DNA from: Streptomyces amritsarensis
Lineage (GTDB): Bacteria; Actinomycetota; Actinomycetes; Streptomycetales; Streptomycetaceae
Length of the DNA: 47,844 nt
Assembly (NCBI RefSeq): GCF_001953875.1
Contig: NZ_MQUR01000062.1
Location: 1-47,844 of the forward strand
Direction: 5' to 3'
Shown here: positions 41,634 to 47,844 of the stretch, piece by piece
Layout: the number at the start of each line of letters is the position of its first letter
Position numbering within the stretch: position 1 is the stretch's first letter
Position numbers and translations under genes: made by a program
Notes under the pieces: generated by a model
What the model was told of the DNA's origin: nothing
Database searches by the model: none
What the model saw: the letters and a program-made list of their open reading frames with translations, nothing else

Positions 41634-43730
41634 GTGTTCGGTGAGTACTCGGTCAATGACAATCAGCCAGATTCCACGGACGGCGTCCCCGAGCCGGGGG
41701 CCGGGACACCACCGGGGAATCTACCGCCGGAGCCCGCGAGCTTCATCGGCCGGCAGCGCGAACTGCACCTGCTCGGGCGGCTGTTGCGCGAACGAAGACT
41801 GATCACCTTGACCGGCGTGGGAGGCGTCGGCAAGTCCCGGCTCGCCCTGCGCGCCGTCACCGACGCCTGCCGGACCCGCCGCGACGGCGTCTGGTGGGTG
41901 GAGCTGTCACCGCTGCGCGATCCCGCCCTGCTGACGGCGACGGTCGCGCACGCCGTCGGACTCGCCGACCACTCCCCGCGCCCGCTCGACGAGGAGCTGT
42001 GCGCCTGGATGGCCGACCGGGAGCTGCTGCTCGTCCTGGACACCTGCGAGCACCTGGTCCCCGACTGCCGGCACCTTGCGGGCGAACTCCTGCAGTCCGC
42101 ACCCGGGTTGACCATCCTCATCACCTCCCGGGAACCGCTGCGCAGCGCGATCGAGGCGGTCGTCGAGGTCCGCCCGCTGCCCTGCGAGGGCCCCGACAGC
42201 GACGCCCTCGCCCTCTTCCGCGCCCGTGCCCTCGCCGCGACCCCGCGCGCCGCGGCCGTCTTCGCCGACCCGGAGCGGACCGCGCTGGCCGCCGAGGTGT
42301 GCCGGCGCCTGGACGGGATCCCGCTCGCCCTGGAACTCGCCGGCGCCCGGCTGCGGTTGTGGACCGTCGAGCAGATGGCCGAGCGGATCGGTGAGCGCTT
42401 CGAGATGCTCTCGGACGTCCGCGTCCCGCGGCCGCCCCGGCACCGGACGATGCGGACCACGATCGGCTGGAGCCACGAGCTGTGCGAGCCGCTGGAACGG
42501 CTGTTGTGGGCCCGGCTCTCGGTGTTCACCGGTGACTTCGACATCGCCGCGGCCCGCGCCGTGTGCGCGGGCGGGCCGCTGCCCGCCGCCCGGGTGGAAC
42601 GCGTACTGTCCGGCCTCGCCGCCAAGTCCGTGGTCCTGCGGACCGAGGAGCGCGGCGCCGGCGCCCGCTACCGGCTGCTGGACACGATCCGCGAGTACGG
42701 GCACGACTGGCTGGGCGAGCTCGGCGAGACGCACCTGGTCACCGATCGGCACGCCCACTGGTACGCGGCGCTCTCGCACGCCGCCGACCGCGGCTGGATG
42801 GGCCCCGGGCAGGTGGACTGGTACCGCAGGATCACCGCCGAGCACGCGCAGTTGCGCACCGCCCTGGAGCACCTGCTCACCGCCGACCCGACGGCCGCGC
42901 TGGAGATGGCCGGCGCCCTGTGGTTCTACTGGTTCGCGTGCGGGCACGTGCACGAGGGACGGGCCTTCCTCGAACGGGCCTTGGCGGTCGCCCCGCGCGC
43001 GGAACTCGCGTACAACCAGGCCCTGTGGTCCCTCGGGCTCACGATGGTGCTCCAGGGCGACATGGACGAAGCCCGGCGCGTCGGCGAGCAGTGCGCACGG
43101 GACGCCGCCCATCTGGCCGACCCCGAACGGGAACTGCGCGCCGCCTACCTGCACGCGGCGTCCGTGCTGATGCCCGGCGATCCGCTGCGGGCCCTGGAGC
43201 TGGCCGGGCCGCGGGCGCGGGCCGCCCACGGCGGGCGGACCACCGGACCGGGCTGGCTGCTGTGCAAGCTGTCCACCAGCTACTCCCTGTGCGCCCTGGG
43301 GCGTTTCGAGGAAGCGACCGAGGAGGCGCGGTCCCTGCGGGAGGTGTGTGCGGAGCTGGGCGAGCGCTGGATGCGGGCGTACGCGGACTACATCCTGGCG
43401 GTGGCCGCGCTGAGCATGGGCGACCACGGGGAGGCCGCACGCCACGTCCGGGCCATGCTCTCCGGGAAGCGGCTGCTCGGCGACCGGCTGGGCATCGCGC
43501 TGGGCCTGGACCTGCTGGCCGCGGCGGTGGCCGGGCTGGGCGACGGCGAGCTCGCGGCTCGCCTGCTGGGCACCGGGCACGCGTGGTGGCGGACCGTGGG
43601 CCGGCCGCAGATGGGCTCGCCCTCACTGAAGGCCGTACGGGACCAGGGGGAACGGCAGGCGCGGGCGGCCATCGGGGACGCGGCCTTCGAGGCGGCGTTC
43701 CGCGGCGGGGCGGCGGCGCCCACGGGCTGA
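41634..43730 (+). CDS. AfsR/LuxR-type NB-ARC ATPase without visible DNA-binding domain
   Basis: The 698-residue protein has the P-loop TGVGGVGKSRLALRA, Walker B LLLVLDTCEHLV, SREPLR, and DGIPLALELAGARLR, as in the ATPase core of AfsR-like and large LuxR-like regulators. A TPR-like helical region follows. Neither an N-terminal SARP domain nor a C-terminal LuxR helix-turn-helix is seen. It could be a signalling ATPase acting with a partner. The start is uncertain: GTG 41634 is used and TTG 41592 is possible; neither has a clear ribosome site. Confidence 0.8.
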   Translation: MFGEYSVNDNQPDSTDGVPEPGAGTPPGNLPPEPASFIGRQRELHLLGRLLRERRLITLTGVGGVGKSRLALRAVTDACRTRRDGVWWVELSPLRDPALLTATVAHAVGLADHSPRPLDEELCAWMADRELLLVLDTCEHLVPDCRHLAGELLQSAPGLTILITSREPLRSAIEAVVEVRPLPCEGPDSDALALFRARALAATPRAAAVFADPERTALAAEVCRRLDGIPLALELAGARLRLWTVEQMAERIGERFEMLSDVRVPRPPRHRTMRTTIGWSHELCEPLERLLWARLSVFTGDFDIAAARAVCAGGPLPAARVERVLSGLAAKSVVLRTEERGAGARYRLLDTIREYGHDWLGELGETHLVTDRHAHWYAALSHAADRGWMGPGQVDWYRRITAEHAQLRTALEHLLTADPTAALEMAGALWFYWFACGHVHEGRAFLERALAVAPRAELAYNQALWSLGLTMVLQGDMDEARRVGEQCARDAAHLADPERELRAAYLHAASVLMPGDPLRALELAGPRARAAHGGRTTGPGWLLCKLSTSYSLCALGRFEEATEEARSLREVCAELGERWMRAYADYILAVAALSMGDHGEAARHVRAMLSGKRLLGDRLGIALGLDLLAAAVAGLGDGELAARLLGTGHAWWRTVGRPQMGSPSLKAVRDQGERQARAAIGDAAFEAAFRGGAAAPTG

Positions 43731-43776
43731 ACCCAGCCCGCGGACGGCCCGCTGCACCACCGCACCGGGGCTCCCG

Positions 43777-43869
43777 TCAGTACGGGAGGGGTCTGCCCGA
43801 CGGTGTGCGCAGGTCCAGGTCTCGGGGGGCGGGCTTGGGGACGGGCTTTCGGATCAGCTGCTGGCGCAT
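43777..43869 (-). CDS. Tiny 30-residue protein following DUF5999 gene
   Basis: A 30-codon frame starts at ATG 43869 with GAGGAGG four bases upstream and is rich in Pro, Arg and Leu (MRQQLIRKPVPKPAPRDL at its start). It begins 13 bases after the DUF5999-type gene, in the same direction, so the two probably form an operon. The strong ribosome site is the main support. Function unknown. Confidence 0.45.
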   Translation of the reverse strand: MRQQLIRKPVPKPAPRDLDLRTPSGRPLPY

Positions 43870-43882
43870 GCTGCCTCCTCGC

Positions 43883-44068
43883 TCAGACCAGGGCCGGGCG
43901 GCGGGGTTCGACCGCACGGCTGTCGGGGAGCAGTTCACCGGTGTCGTCGAAGATCACGACTCCGTTGCAGAGCAGGCTCCATCCCTGTTCGGGATGGGGA
44001 GCCACGATGCGGGCGGCGTCGTGGTCGGCGCTGTCGGCGGCTGGGCAGGGGGGCTGGTGGGAGCACAT
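43883..44068 (-). CDS. DUF5999-type small conserved protein
   Basis: The 61-residue protein begins MCSHQPPCPAADSADHDAAR and continues HPEQGWSLLCNGVVIFDDTGELLPDSR, which I recognise as the conserved Streptomyces DUF5999 family. The ATG follows a strong AGGAGGT site. The two cysteines with His near the start and one more at about residue 34 could bind metal. Function is unknown. It is divergent from the SRPBCC gene. Confidence 0.82.
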   Translation of the reverse strand: MCSHQPPCPAADSADHDAARIVAPHPEQGWSLLCNGVVIFDDTGELLPDSRAVEPRRPALV

Positions 44069-44223
44069 GGCGCACCTCCTCGCGATGTGGGGCGGGAGGG
44101 CCGGTGGTCACCCGGTCGAATCCGCGATCCACGGTGGCGGCGAGTATTACTGATCGCCACCCCCGGACGGAACCCATGTTCGCCGTCCAGTTCACGGTGT
44201 GTATGCCCGATTACCATGCGCTC

Positions 44224-44661
44224 ATGCCCGTTTTCCGGATCATTCACCGTACGCCCGCGCCCGTCGCCGAGGCGTGGTCGAGGCTCACGGACTGGCAGCG
44301 CCACGGGGCGCAGGTCCCCCTCACGCGGACGATCATCGAGACCGCGCCCCCGACACGCGCAGGAACGATCTTCACGGCCCGTACGGGTGTGGGCAGGATC
44401 ACATTCGACGACCGGATGGAGGTCGTCGTCTGGCGGCCGCCCGCGGCGGACTCGGCGGGGCTCGTCCGGCTGGAGAAGCGCGGCCGGGCGGTGACGGGCT
44501 GGGCGGAGATCGAGATCCGTCCCCTCGCCGAGGGCGGTGCGGAGATCCACTGGCGCGAGGAAGTGCGCCTGCGCGGGCTCCCCCGCGCCCTGGACCCGGT
44601 GGTGGCGGCCGCCGGGCGCCTCCTCTTCGGCCGCGCGATCGCCCGGCTGCTGGCCCGCTGA
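44224..44661 (+). CDS. SRPBCC-family protein
   Basis: The 145-residue protein fits the START/polyketide cyclase-like SRPBCC fold, with PVFRIIHRTPAPVAEAWSRLTDW at the start and a long C-terminal helix (LDPVVAAAGRLLFGRAIARLLA). These proteins bind small hydrophobic ligands. ATG 44224 is preferred because the family-like sequence begins there; in-frame ATG 44176 and earlier codons are alternatives. It is followed by the strong hairpin at 44671-44713. Confidence 0.72.
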   Translation: MPVFRIIHRTPAPVAEAWSRLTDWQRHGAQVPLTRTIIETAPPTRAGTIFTARTGVGRITFDDRMEVVVWRPPAADSAGLVRLEKRGRAVTGWAEIEIRPLAEGGAEIHWREEVRLRGLPRALDPVVAAAGRLLFGRAIARLLAR

Positions 44662-44670
44662 TCGCGCGGG

Positions 44671-44713
44671 CTACTGTGCCGTGATCACCGCGCCGGTGAT
44701 GACGGCACAGTAG
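44671..44713 (+). terminator. 43-base near-perfect hairpin
   Basis: Positions 44671-44690 and 44694-44713 pair with one mismatch around a three-base loop. It starts nine bases after the SRPBCC stop and ends directly before the GGAGGA ribosome site of the next gene. It probably ends transcription of the SRPBCC gene; it could also affect translation of the next. Confidence 0.65.
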
Positions 44714-44726
44714 GAGGAGACGATCC

Positions 44727-45449
44727 GTGGCCAGTCCGCCACCGCCGCAGCAGCAGGGGCCCGGCCCGTACGGCGGCCCCGTGTTCACGGGCCCGCAGCA
44801 GCCGTACGGCGCGTACGCCGCCCACCCGCAGCCGGGGCGCTACGGCTGCAGCGTGTGCGGGGCCTGGCCGGCCGCGCCCGCCACCGTACGGGGCCACCAG
44901 GGCCTGATCGTGCTGGCGCGGTTCCTGAGCCGCCGGGGCCCGTTCTGCCGGGACTGCGGGCTCGCCACCTACCGCGGCATGTCGGCGGACACCCTGTGGC
45001 AGGGCTGGTGGAGCCCGCTGTCCCTCTTCATCACCCCGGTGACCCTGCTGATGAACCTCGGCCCGCGGGCCGCCTTCCGCAGGCTCGCTCCGCCGTCCGG
45101 CGGCCACCGTCCGGCGCTCGACCCGGGCCGGCCGCTGTGGCGCCGCCCCCCGGCCCTGCTCTTCCTCATGCCGGTGCTGCTCGTCGCGCTGGCGGTCCAG
45201 GCGCTCCTCGTGATCGGCGTGGTGGTCGACGGCCCGCCGCAGCTGCACGTGGGGCAGTGCGTGCGCAACGAGGGCACCTGGGTCGAGCAGGACCTCGAGG
45301 TCGTCTCCTGCGACTCGTCCCGCGCCGCGTACAGGGTCACGGCCCTGCTGGACGCCCCCGGTGCGCACTGCGCCCCGCTGGACTACGTCGCCGACCCGAA
45401 GTACGGTCCGGACGAGTTCACCAGCGCCTGCCTGACGCCGCTGCGCTGA
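44727..45449 (+). CDS. Membrane protein with N-terminal CxxC pairs
   Basis: The 240-residue protein starts at GTG 44727 after GGAGGAG. It has a Pro/Gln/Gly-rich N-terminus, two cysteine pairs (CSVC near 41 and CRDC near 74) that may form a zinc site, a hydrophobic region WSPLSLFITPVTLLMNL and a strong membrane segment ALLFLMPVLLVALAVQALLVIGVVV. The C-terminal part after this contains cysteines and resembles extracytoplasmic domains of Streptomyces LppU-type proteins. Function unknown. Confidence 0.8.
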   Translation: MASPPPPQQQGPGPYGGPVFTGPQQPYGAYAAHPQPGRYGCSVCGAWPAAPATVRGHQGLIVLARFLSRRGPFCRDCGLATYRGMSADTLWQGWWSPLSLFITPVTLLMNLGPRAAFRRLAPPSGGHRPALDPGRPLWRRPPALLFLMPVLLVALAVQALLVIGVVVDGPPQLHVGQCVRNEGTWVEQDLEVVSCDSSRAAYRVTALLDAPGAHCAPLDYVADPKYGPDEFTSACLTPLR

Positions 45450-45505
45450 GGCGCCGCAGGAGGGGGTGCGGGGCCGGCGCCGCACCCCGTCCGCCGAGGC
45501 AGCGC

Positions 45506-45670
45506 CTAGTGCTGTGACCGGCGAGGTTCACCGGGTCGCGACGCCCGGCACAGCACCTCGCCGCGTTGTCGGACCGCGCACGTACGTCCAGTAGGAGCCG
45601 CGGCCCTCCGCCTTGCGATGCACCGCACCGGACGCCGCGCCCCGGCAAACCGCTCCGGCCACAGCACTAG
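45506..45670. mobile_element. 165-bp MITE-like element with long terminal inverted repeats
   Basis: The ends read CTAGTGCTGTGACCGG (45506-45521) and CCGGCCACAGCACTAG (45655-45670). The inverted repeats extend to 43 bp (45506-45548 and 45628-45670) with 35 of 43 positions paired. Both ends begin with CTAG, which may be the target duplication. There is no transposase frame inside. The ends resemble those of insertion sequences common in Streptomyces, so this looks like a non-autonomous derivative. The right CTAG supplies the stop codon of the acyl-CoA dehydrogenase gene. Confidence 0.75.
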
Positions 45671-46896
45671 CGGATCGGCATGCCGGAGATCGTGCGCGCG
45701 ATCACCAGCCGCTGGATCTCGCTGGTGCCCTCGAAGATCGTGTAGATCGCGCTGTCCCGGTGCATCCGCTCGACCGGGTACTCGCGGGTGTAGCCGTTGC
45801 CGCCGAGGATCTGCACGGCCTGGGCGGTGACCTTCTTGGAGACCTCGCTCGCGAAGAGCTTGGACATCGAGCCCTCGGCCGATTCGAACGGCCGGCCCGC
45901 GACCGCCATCCACGAGGCCCGCCACACCAGCAGCCGGGCGGCGTCGATCTGCGTGCGCATGTCGGCGAGCTGGAAGGCCACTCCCTGGTTGTCGATGATC
46001 GGGCGGCCGAACTGCGTGCGGGTCTTCGCGTAGTCGAGGGCGACCTCGTACGCGGCGCGCGCAGTGCCCACCGCCATCGCGCCGACGGCCGGCCGGGAGG
46101 CCTCGAAGGTGGCCATGGCCGCGTTCTTGACCCGCTCGCCCCCGCCGCTGCGGGCACGCTCGCGGGCGCGGGCGAGGCGCTCGTCCAGCTTCTCCTTGCC
46201 GCCGAGCAGGCAGTTTCCGGGGATCCGCACGTCCTCCAGGACCACCTCGGCGGTGTGGGAGGCGCGGATTCCGTGCTTCTTGAACTTCTGGCCCTGGGAC
46301 AGCCCGGGCGTGCCCGGCGGCACGATGAAGGACGCGTGCCCCTTGGTGCCGAGCTCCGGGTCGACGACGGCCACGACGATGTGGACGTTGGCGATACCGC
46401 CGTTGGTGGCCCATGTCTTGGTGCCGTTGAGGACCCATTCGTCCTTGGCCTGGTCGTAGACCGCGCGGGTGCGCATCGAGCCGACGTCCGAGCCGGCGTC
46501 GGGCTCGGAGGAGCAGAAGGCGGCGACCTTCACGTCGTCGGGAGTGCCGTACATCTGGGGGATCCAGGTGCCGATCTGCTCCTCGGTGCCGTTGGCCACG
46601 ACGCCGATCGCCGCGAGCCCGGTGCCGACGATGGACAGCGCGATGCCGGCGTCGCCCCAGAAGAGCTCCTCCATGGCCATCGGGATGCCGAGTCCGGTCG
46701 GGTCGAAGAACTGCTGGGCGTAGAAGTCCAGCGAGTAGATGCCGACCTTGGCGGCCTCCTGGATGACGGGCCAGGGAGTCTCTTCCCGCTCGTCCCATTC
46801 CGCGGCGGCGGGGCGCATCACGTCGGCCGCGAAGCCGTGGATCCAGTCCCGCACCTGCTTCTGGTCGTCGTTCAGCTCCATGGTGAACTCCGCCAT
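45667..46896 (-). CDS. Acyl-CoA dehydrogenase
   Basis: The 409-residue flavoprotein starts at ATG 46896 with GGAGGG just upstream. Motifs include FCSSEPDAGSDVGSM, TWATNGGIANVHIV, AFQLADMRTQIDAARLL and the C-terminal QILGGNGYTREYPVERMHRD followed by TIFEGTSEIQR with the probable catalytic Glu. It oxidises an acyl-CoA to the enoyl-CoA in fatty-acid or amino-acid breakdown; the chain length is not clear. The TAG stop falls inside the right end of the MITE-like element, but the protein appears full length. It is divergent from the TetR gene. Confidence 0.9.
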   Translation of the reverse strand: MAEFTMELNDDQKQVRDWIHGFAADVMRPAAAEWDEREETPWPVIQEAAKVGIYSLDFYAQQFFDPTGLGIPMAMEELFWGDAGIALSIVGTGLAAIGVVANGTEEQIGTWIPQMYGTPDDVKVAAFCSSEPDAGSDVGSMRTRAVYDQAKDEWVLNGTKTWATNGGIANVHIVVAVVDPELGTKGHASFIVPPGTPGLSQGQKFKKHGIRASHTAEVVLEDVRIPGNCLLGGKEKLDERLARARERARSGGGERVKNAAMATFEASRPAVGAMAVGTARAAYEVALDYAKTRTQFGRPIIDNQGVAFQLADMRTQIDAARLLVWRASWMAVAGRPFESAEGSMSKLFASEVSKKVTAQAVQILGGNGYTREYPVERMHRDSAIYTIFEGTSEIQRLVIARTISGMPIR

Positions 46897-46930
46897 GTTC
46901 CCTCCACCTGTCCGCACTCGTCGCTCCGGA

Positions 46931-46981
46931 GGTTACTTGCGGTAACCTACGTGAGGGCCACAGTCTGTTACCGGCGAGTAA
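46931..46981. promoter_or_regulatory. Two palindromes between acyl-CoA dehydrogenase and TetR genes
   Basis: GGTTACTTGCGGTAACC (46931-46947) and TTACCGGCGAGTAA (46968-46981) are similar palindromes with TTAC/GTAA arms, the first 13 and the second 14 bases across the arms. They lie between divergent genes and are likely operator sites for the TetR protein encoded at 47111, controlling the dehydrogenase gene. Confidence 0.5.
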
Positions 46982-47110
46982 GCACTGTCAAGCACGAGCG
47001 ATGTCCCCGCCGGCCCTCCGTCCGGGTCCGCCGATTCGATCGCCGGGGTGCCACGGGTGTTACGTTGCGTGTGCGTCAGGCACATCGCAAGGGCGGGGAG
47101 AGAACACGTC

Positions 47111-47755
47111 ATGGAGACCACGCAGCAGACGGGCGAACCGGGAGCGGCCGAACGCCGCCGGCGGGAGCTCCTCGAAGCCGCCGACCGGGTCGTGCTCAGG
47201 GACGGCCCCAAGGCCTCCATGAACGCCATCGCGGCCGAGGCCGGCATCACCAAGCCCATCCTCTACCGGCACTTCGGGGACAAGGCGGGCCTCTACCAGG
47301 CCCTCGCCGTCCGGCACACCGATGCCCTCCTCGACTCGCTGCGGGCCGCGCTCGACGCCCCCGCCGAGCGCCGCCGGCGGGTGGAGGCGACCCTCGACAC
47401 CTACCTGGCCGCCATCGAGGCCCGCCCGCAGGTGTACCGCTTCCTGATGCACCCCGCGGAGGACTCCCACACCGCCGAACGGGGCTTCGACGTCGGCCTG
47501 CACTCGGCGCCGCTGCTGCGCAGGCTCGGCGAGGAACTGGCCCAGGTGATCAGCGAGCGGGTGGACCTCGGCCCCGGCGGGGAGCAGCTGGCCCGGGTCT
47601 GGGGCCACGGCATCGTCGGCATGATGCACGCGGCCGGCGACTGGTGGCTGGGCGAACGCCCCTGCGACCGCGCGGATCTGGTCACCGGCCTCACCGACCT
47701 CCTCTGGGGCCGCCTCGCCACCGCCGGCAACCGCCAGGACGGCCCGGGCTTCTGA
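47111..47755 (+). CDS. TetR-family regulator
   Basis: The 214-residue protein has an N-terminal helix-turn-helix: RRRELLEAADRVVLRDGPKA, then MNAIAAEAGITKPILYRHF, followed by GDKAGLYQALA of the TetR family. The rest is a helical ligand-binding region. It is divergent from an acyl-CoA dehydrogenase gene, a common arrangement for fatty acyl-CoA responsive repressors. The probable operators are the TTAC/GTAA palindromes upstream. Confidence 0.88.
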   Translation: METTQQTGEPGAAERRRRELLEAADRVVLRDGPKASMNAIAAEAGITKPILYRHFGDKAGLYQALAVRHTDALLDSLRAALDAPAERRRRVEATLDTYLAAIEARPQVYRFLMHPAEDSHTAERGFDVGLHSAPLLRRLGEELAQVISERVDLGPGGEQLARVWGHGIVGMMHAAGDWWLGERPCDRADLVTGLTDLLWGRLATAGNRQDGPGF

Positions 47756-47782
47756 CCCCTCCACCCCCGCCGGGGCCAGCTC

Positions 47783-47844
47783 CAGCCCCGCCGGTCACCT
47801 TCAGCCCCGCCGGGGCCAACTCCAGCCCCGCCGGCGTTTGAGGC
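47783..47844. repeat. Streptomyces-type intergenic repeat units
   Basis: CAGCCCCGCCGG occurs at 47783-47794, 47802-47813 and 47823-47834, with GGCCAAC/GGTCACC spacers, and the window ends in GCGTTTGAGGC. This sequence family is widespread between Streptomyces genes and is palindromic in part, so it may form terminator-like hairpins after the TetR gene. The array runs to the window edge. Confidence 0.65.

Noticed and set aside
43803..44153. 116-codon plus-strand frame
   Set aside because: It overlaps the well-supported DUF5999-type and 30-residue genes in antisense and has no ribosome site or family likeness.
1..47844. CRISPR arrays, tRNA or rRNA genes
   Set aside because: No regularly spaced repeats, cloverleaf with CCA-type end or rRNA-like stretch was recognised by reading; a tRNA scan was not possible here.

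Overview
The window is very GC-rich actinobacterial DNA, almost certainly Streptomyces. Genes are tightly packed with ATGA/GTGA stop-start overlaps, GTG starts are common, TTA codons are rare, and Streptomyces-type intergenic repeats and a small conserved DUF5999-type gene are present.

Positions 45-33037 read as one biosynthetic gene cluster for a biotin antimetabolite of the amiclenomycin/stravidin type, together with a streptavidin gene. The core is a plus-strand operon of 14 genes (6081-21474). A class II DAHP synthase feeds chorismate. A fused PabA-PabB makes 4-amino-4-deoxychorismate, and a small chorismate mutase makes 4-amino-4-deoxyprephenate. A BacA-like protein then replaces the expected dehydrogenase/dehydratase and should decarboxylate without aromatising. 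LeuA-like, fused LeuC-LeuD and LeuB-like enzymes lengthen the 2-oxo acid by one carbon, and a class IV aminotransferase finishes the amino acid. This matches amiclenomycin, a cyclohexadienyl amino acid that inactivates BioA. The operon also holds a GNAT acetyltransferase plus an HDAC-like deacetylase (a possible protect/deprotect pair), a methyltransferase, a FemAB/GNAT-like protein, an ATP-grasp-like ligase and an exporter.

Flanking genes fit the same theme. On the left are bioF, a ketosynthase, an ACP, an MFS exporter and a divergent bioA; BioA is the drug target, so these probably keep the producer supplied with biotin. On the right are a phosphopantetheinyl transferase, a P450, and a minus-strand operon of MFS, SDR, a one-module NRPS (T-Cy-A-T-E-like, cysteine code) and a FAAL-like ligase. 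Beyond these lies a secreted streptavidin homologue (32462-33037). I recall a published stravidin cluster flanked by streptavidin genes, so the system is probably not wholly new. The features that look under-described are listed as findings.

From about 33.2 kb onward the content looks like ordinary chromosome: a secreted beta-propeller-like protein, a nickel ABC transporter operon nikABCDE with a Nur-type box, a fibronectin type III lipoprotein, an AfsR/LuxR-like ATPase without a DNA-binding domain, small conserved proteins, a 165-bp MITE-like element, an acyl-CoA dehydrogenase and a divergent TetR regulator. No rRNA, tRNA or CRISPR array was seen.
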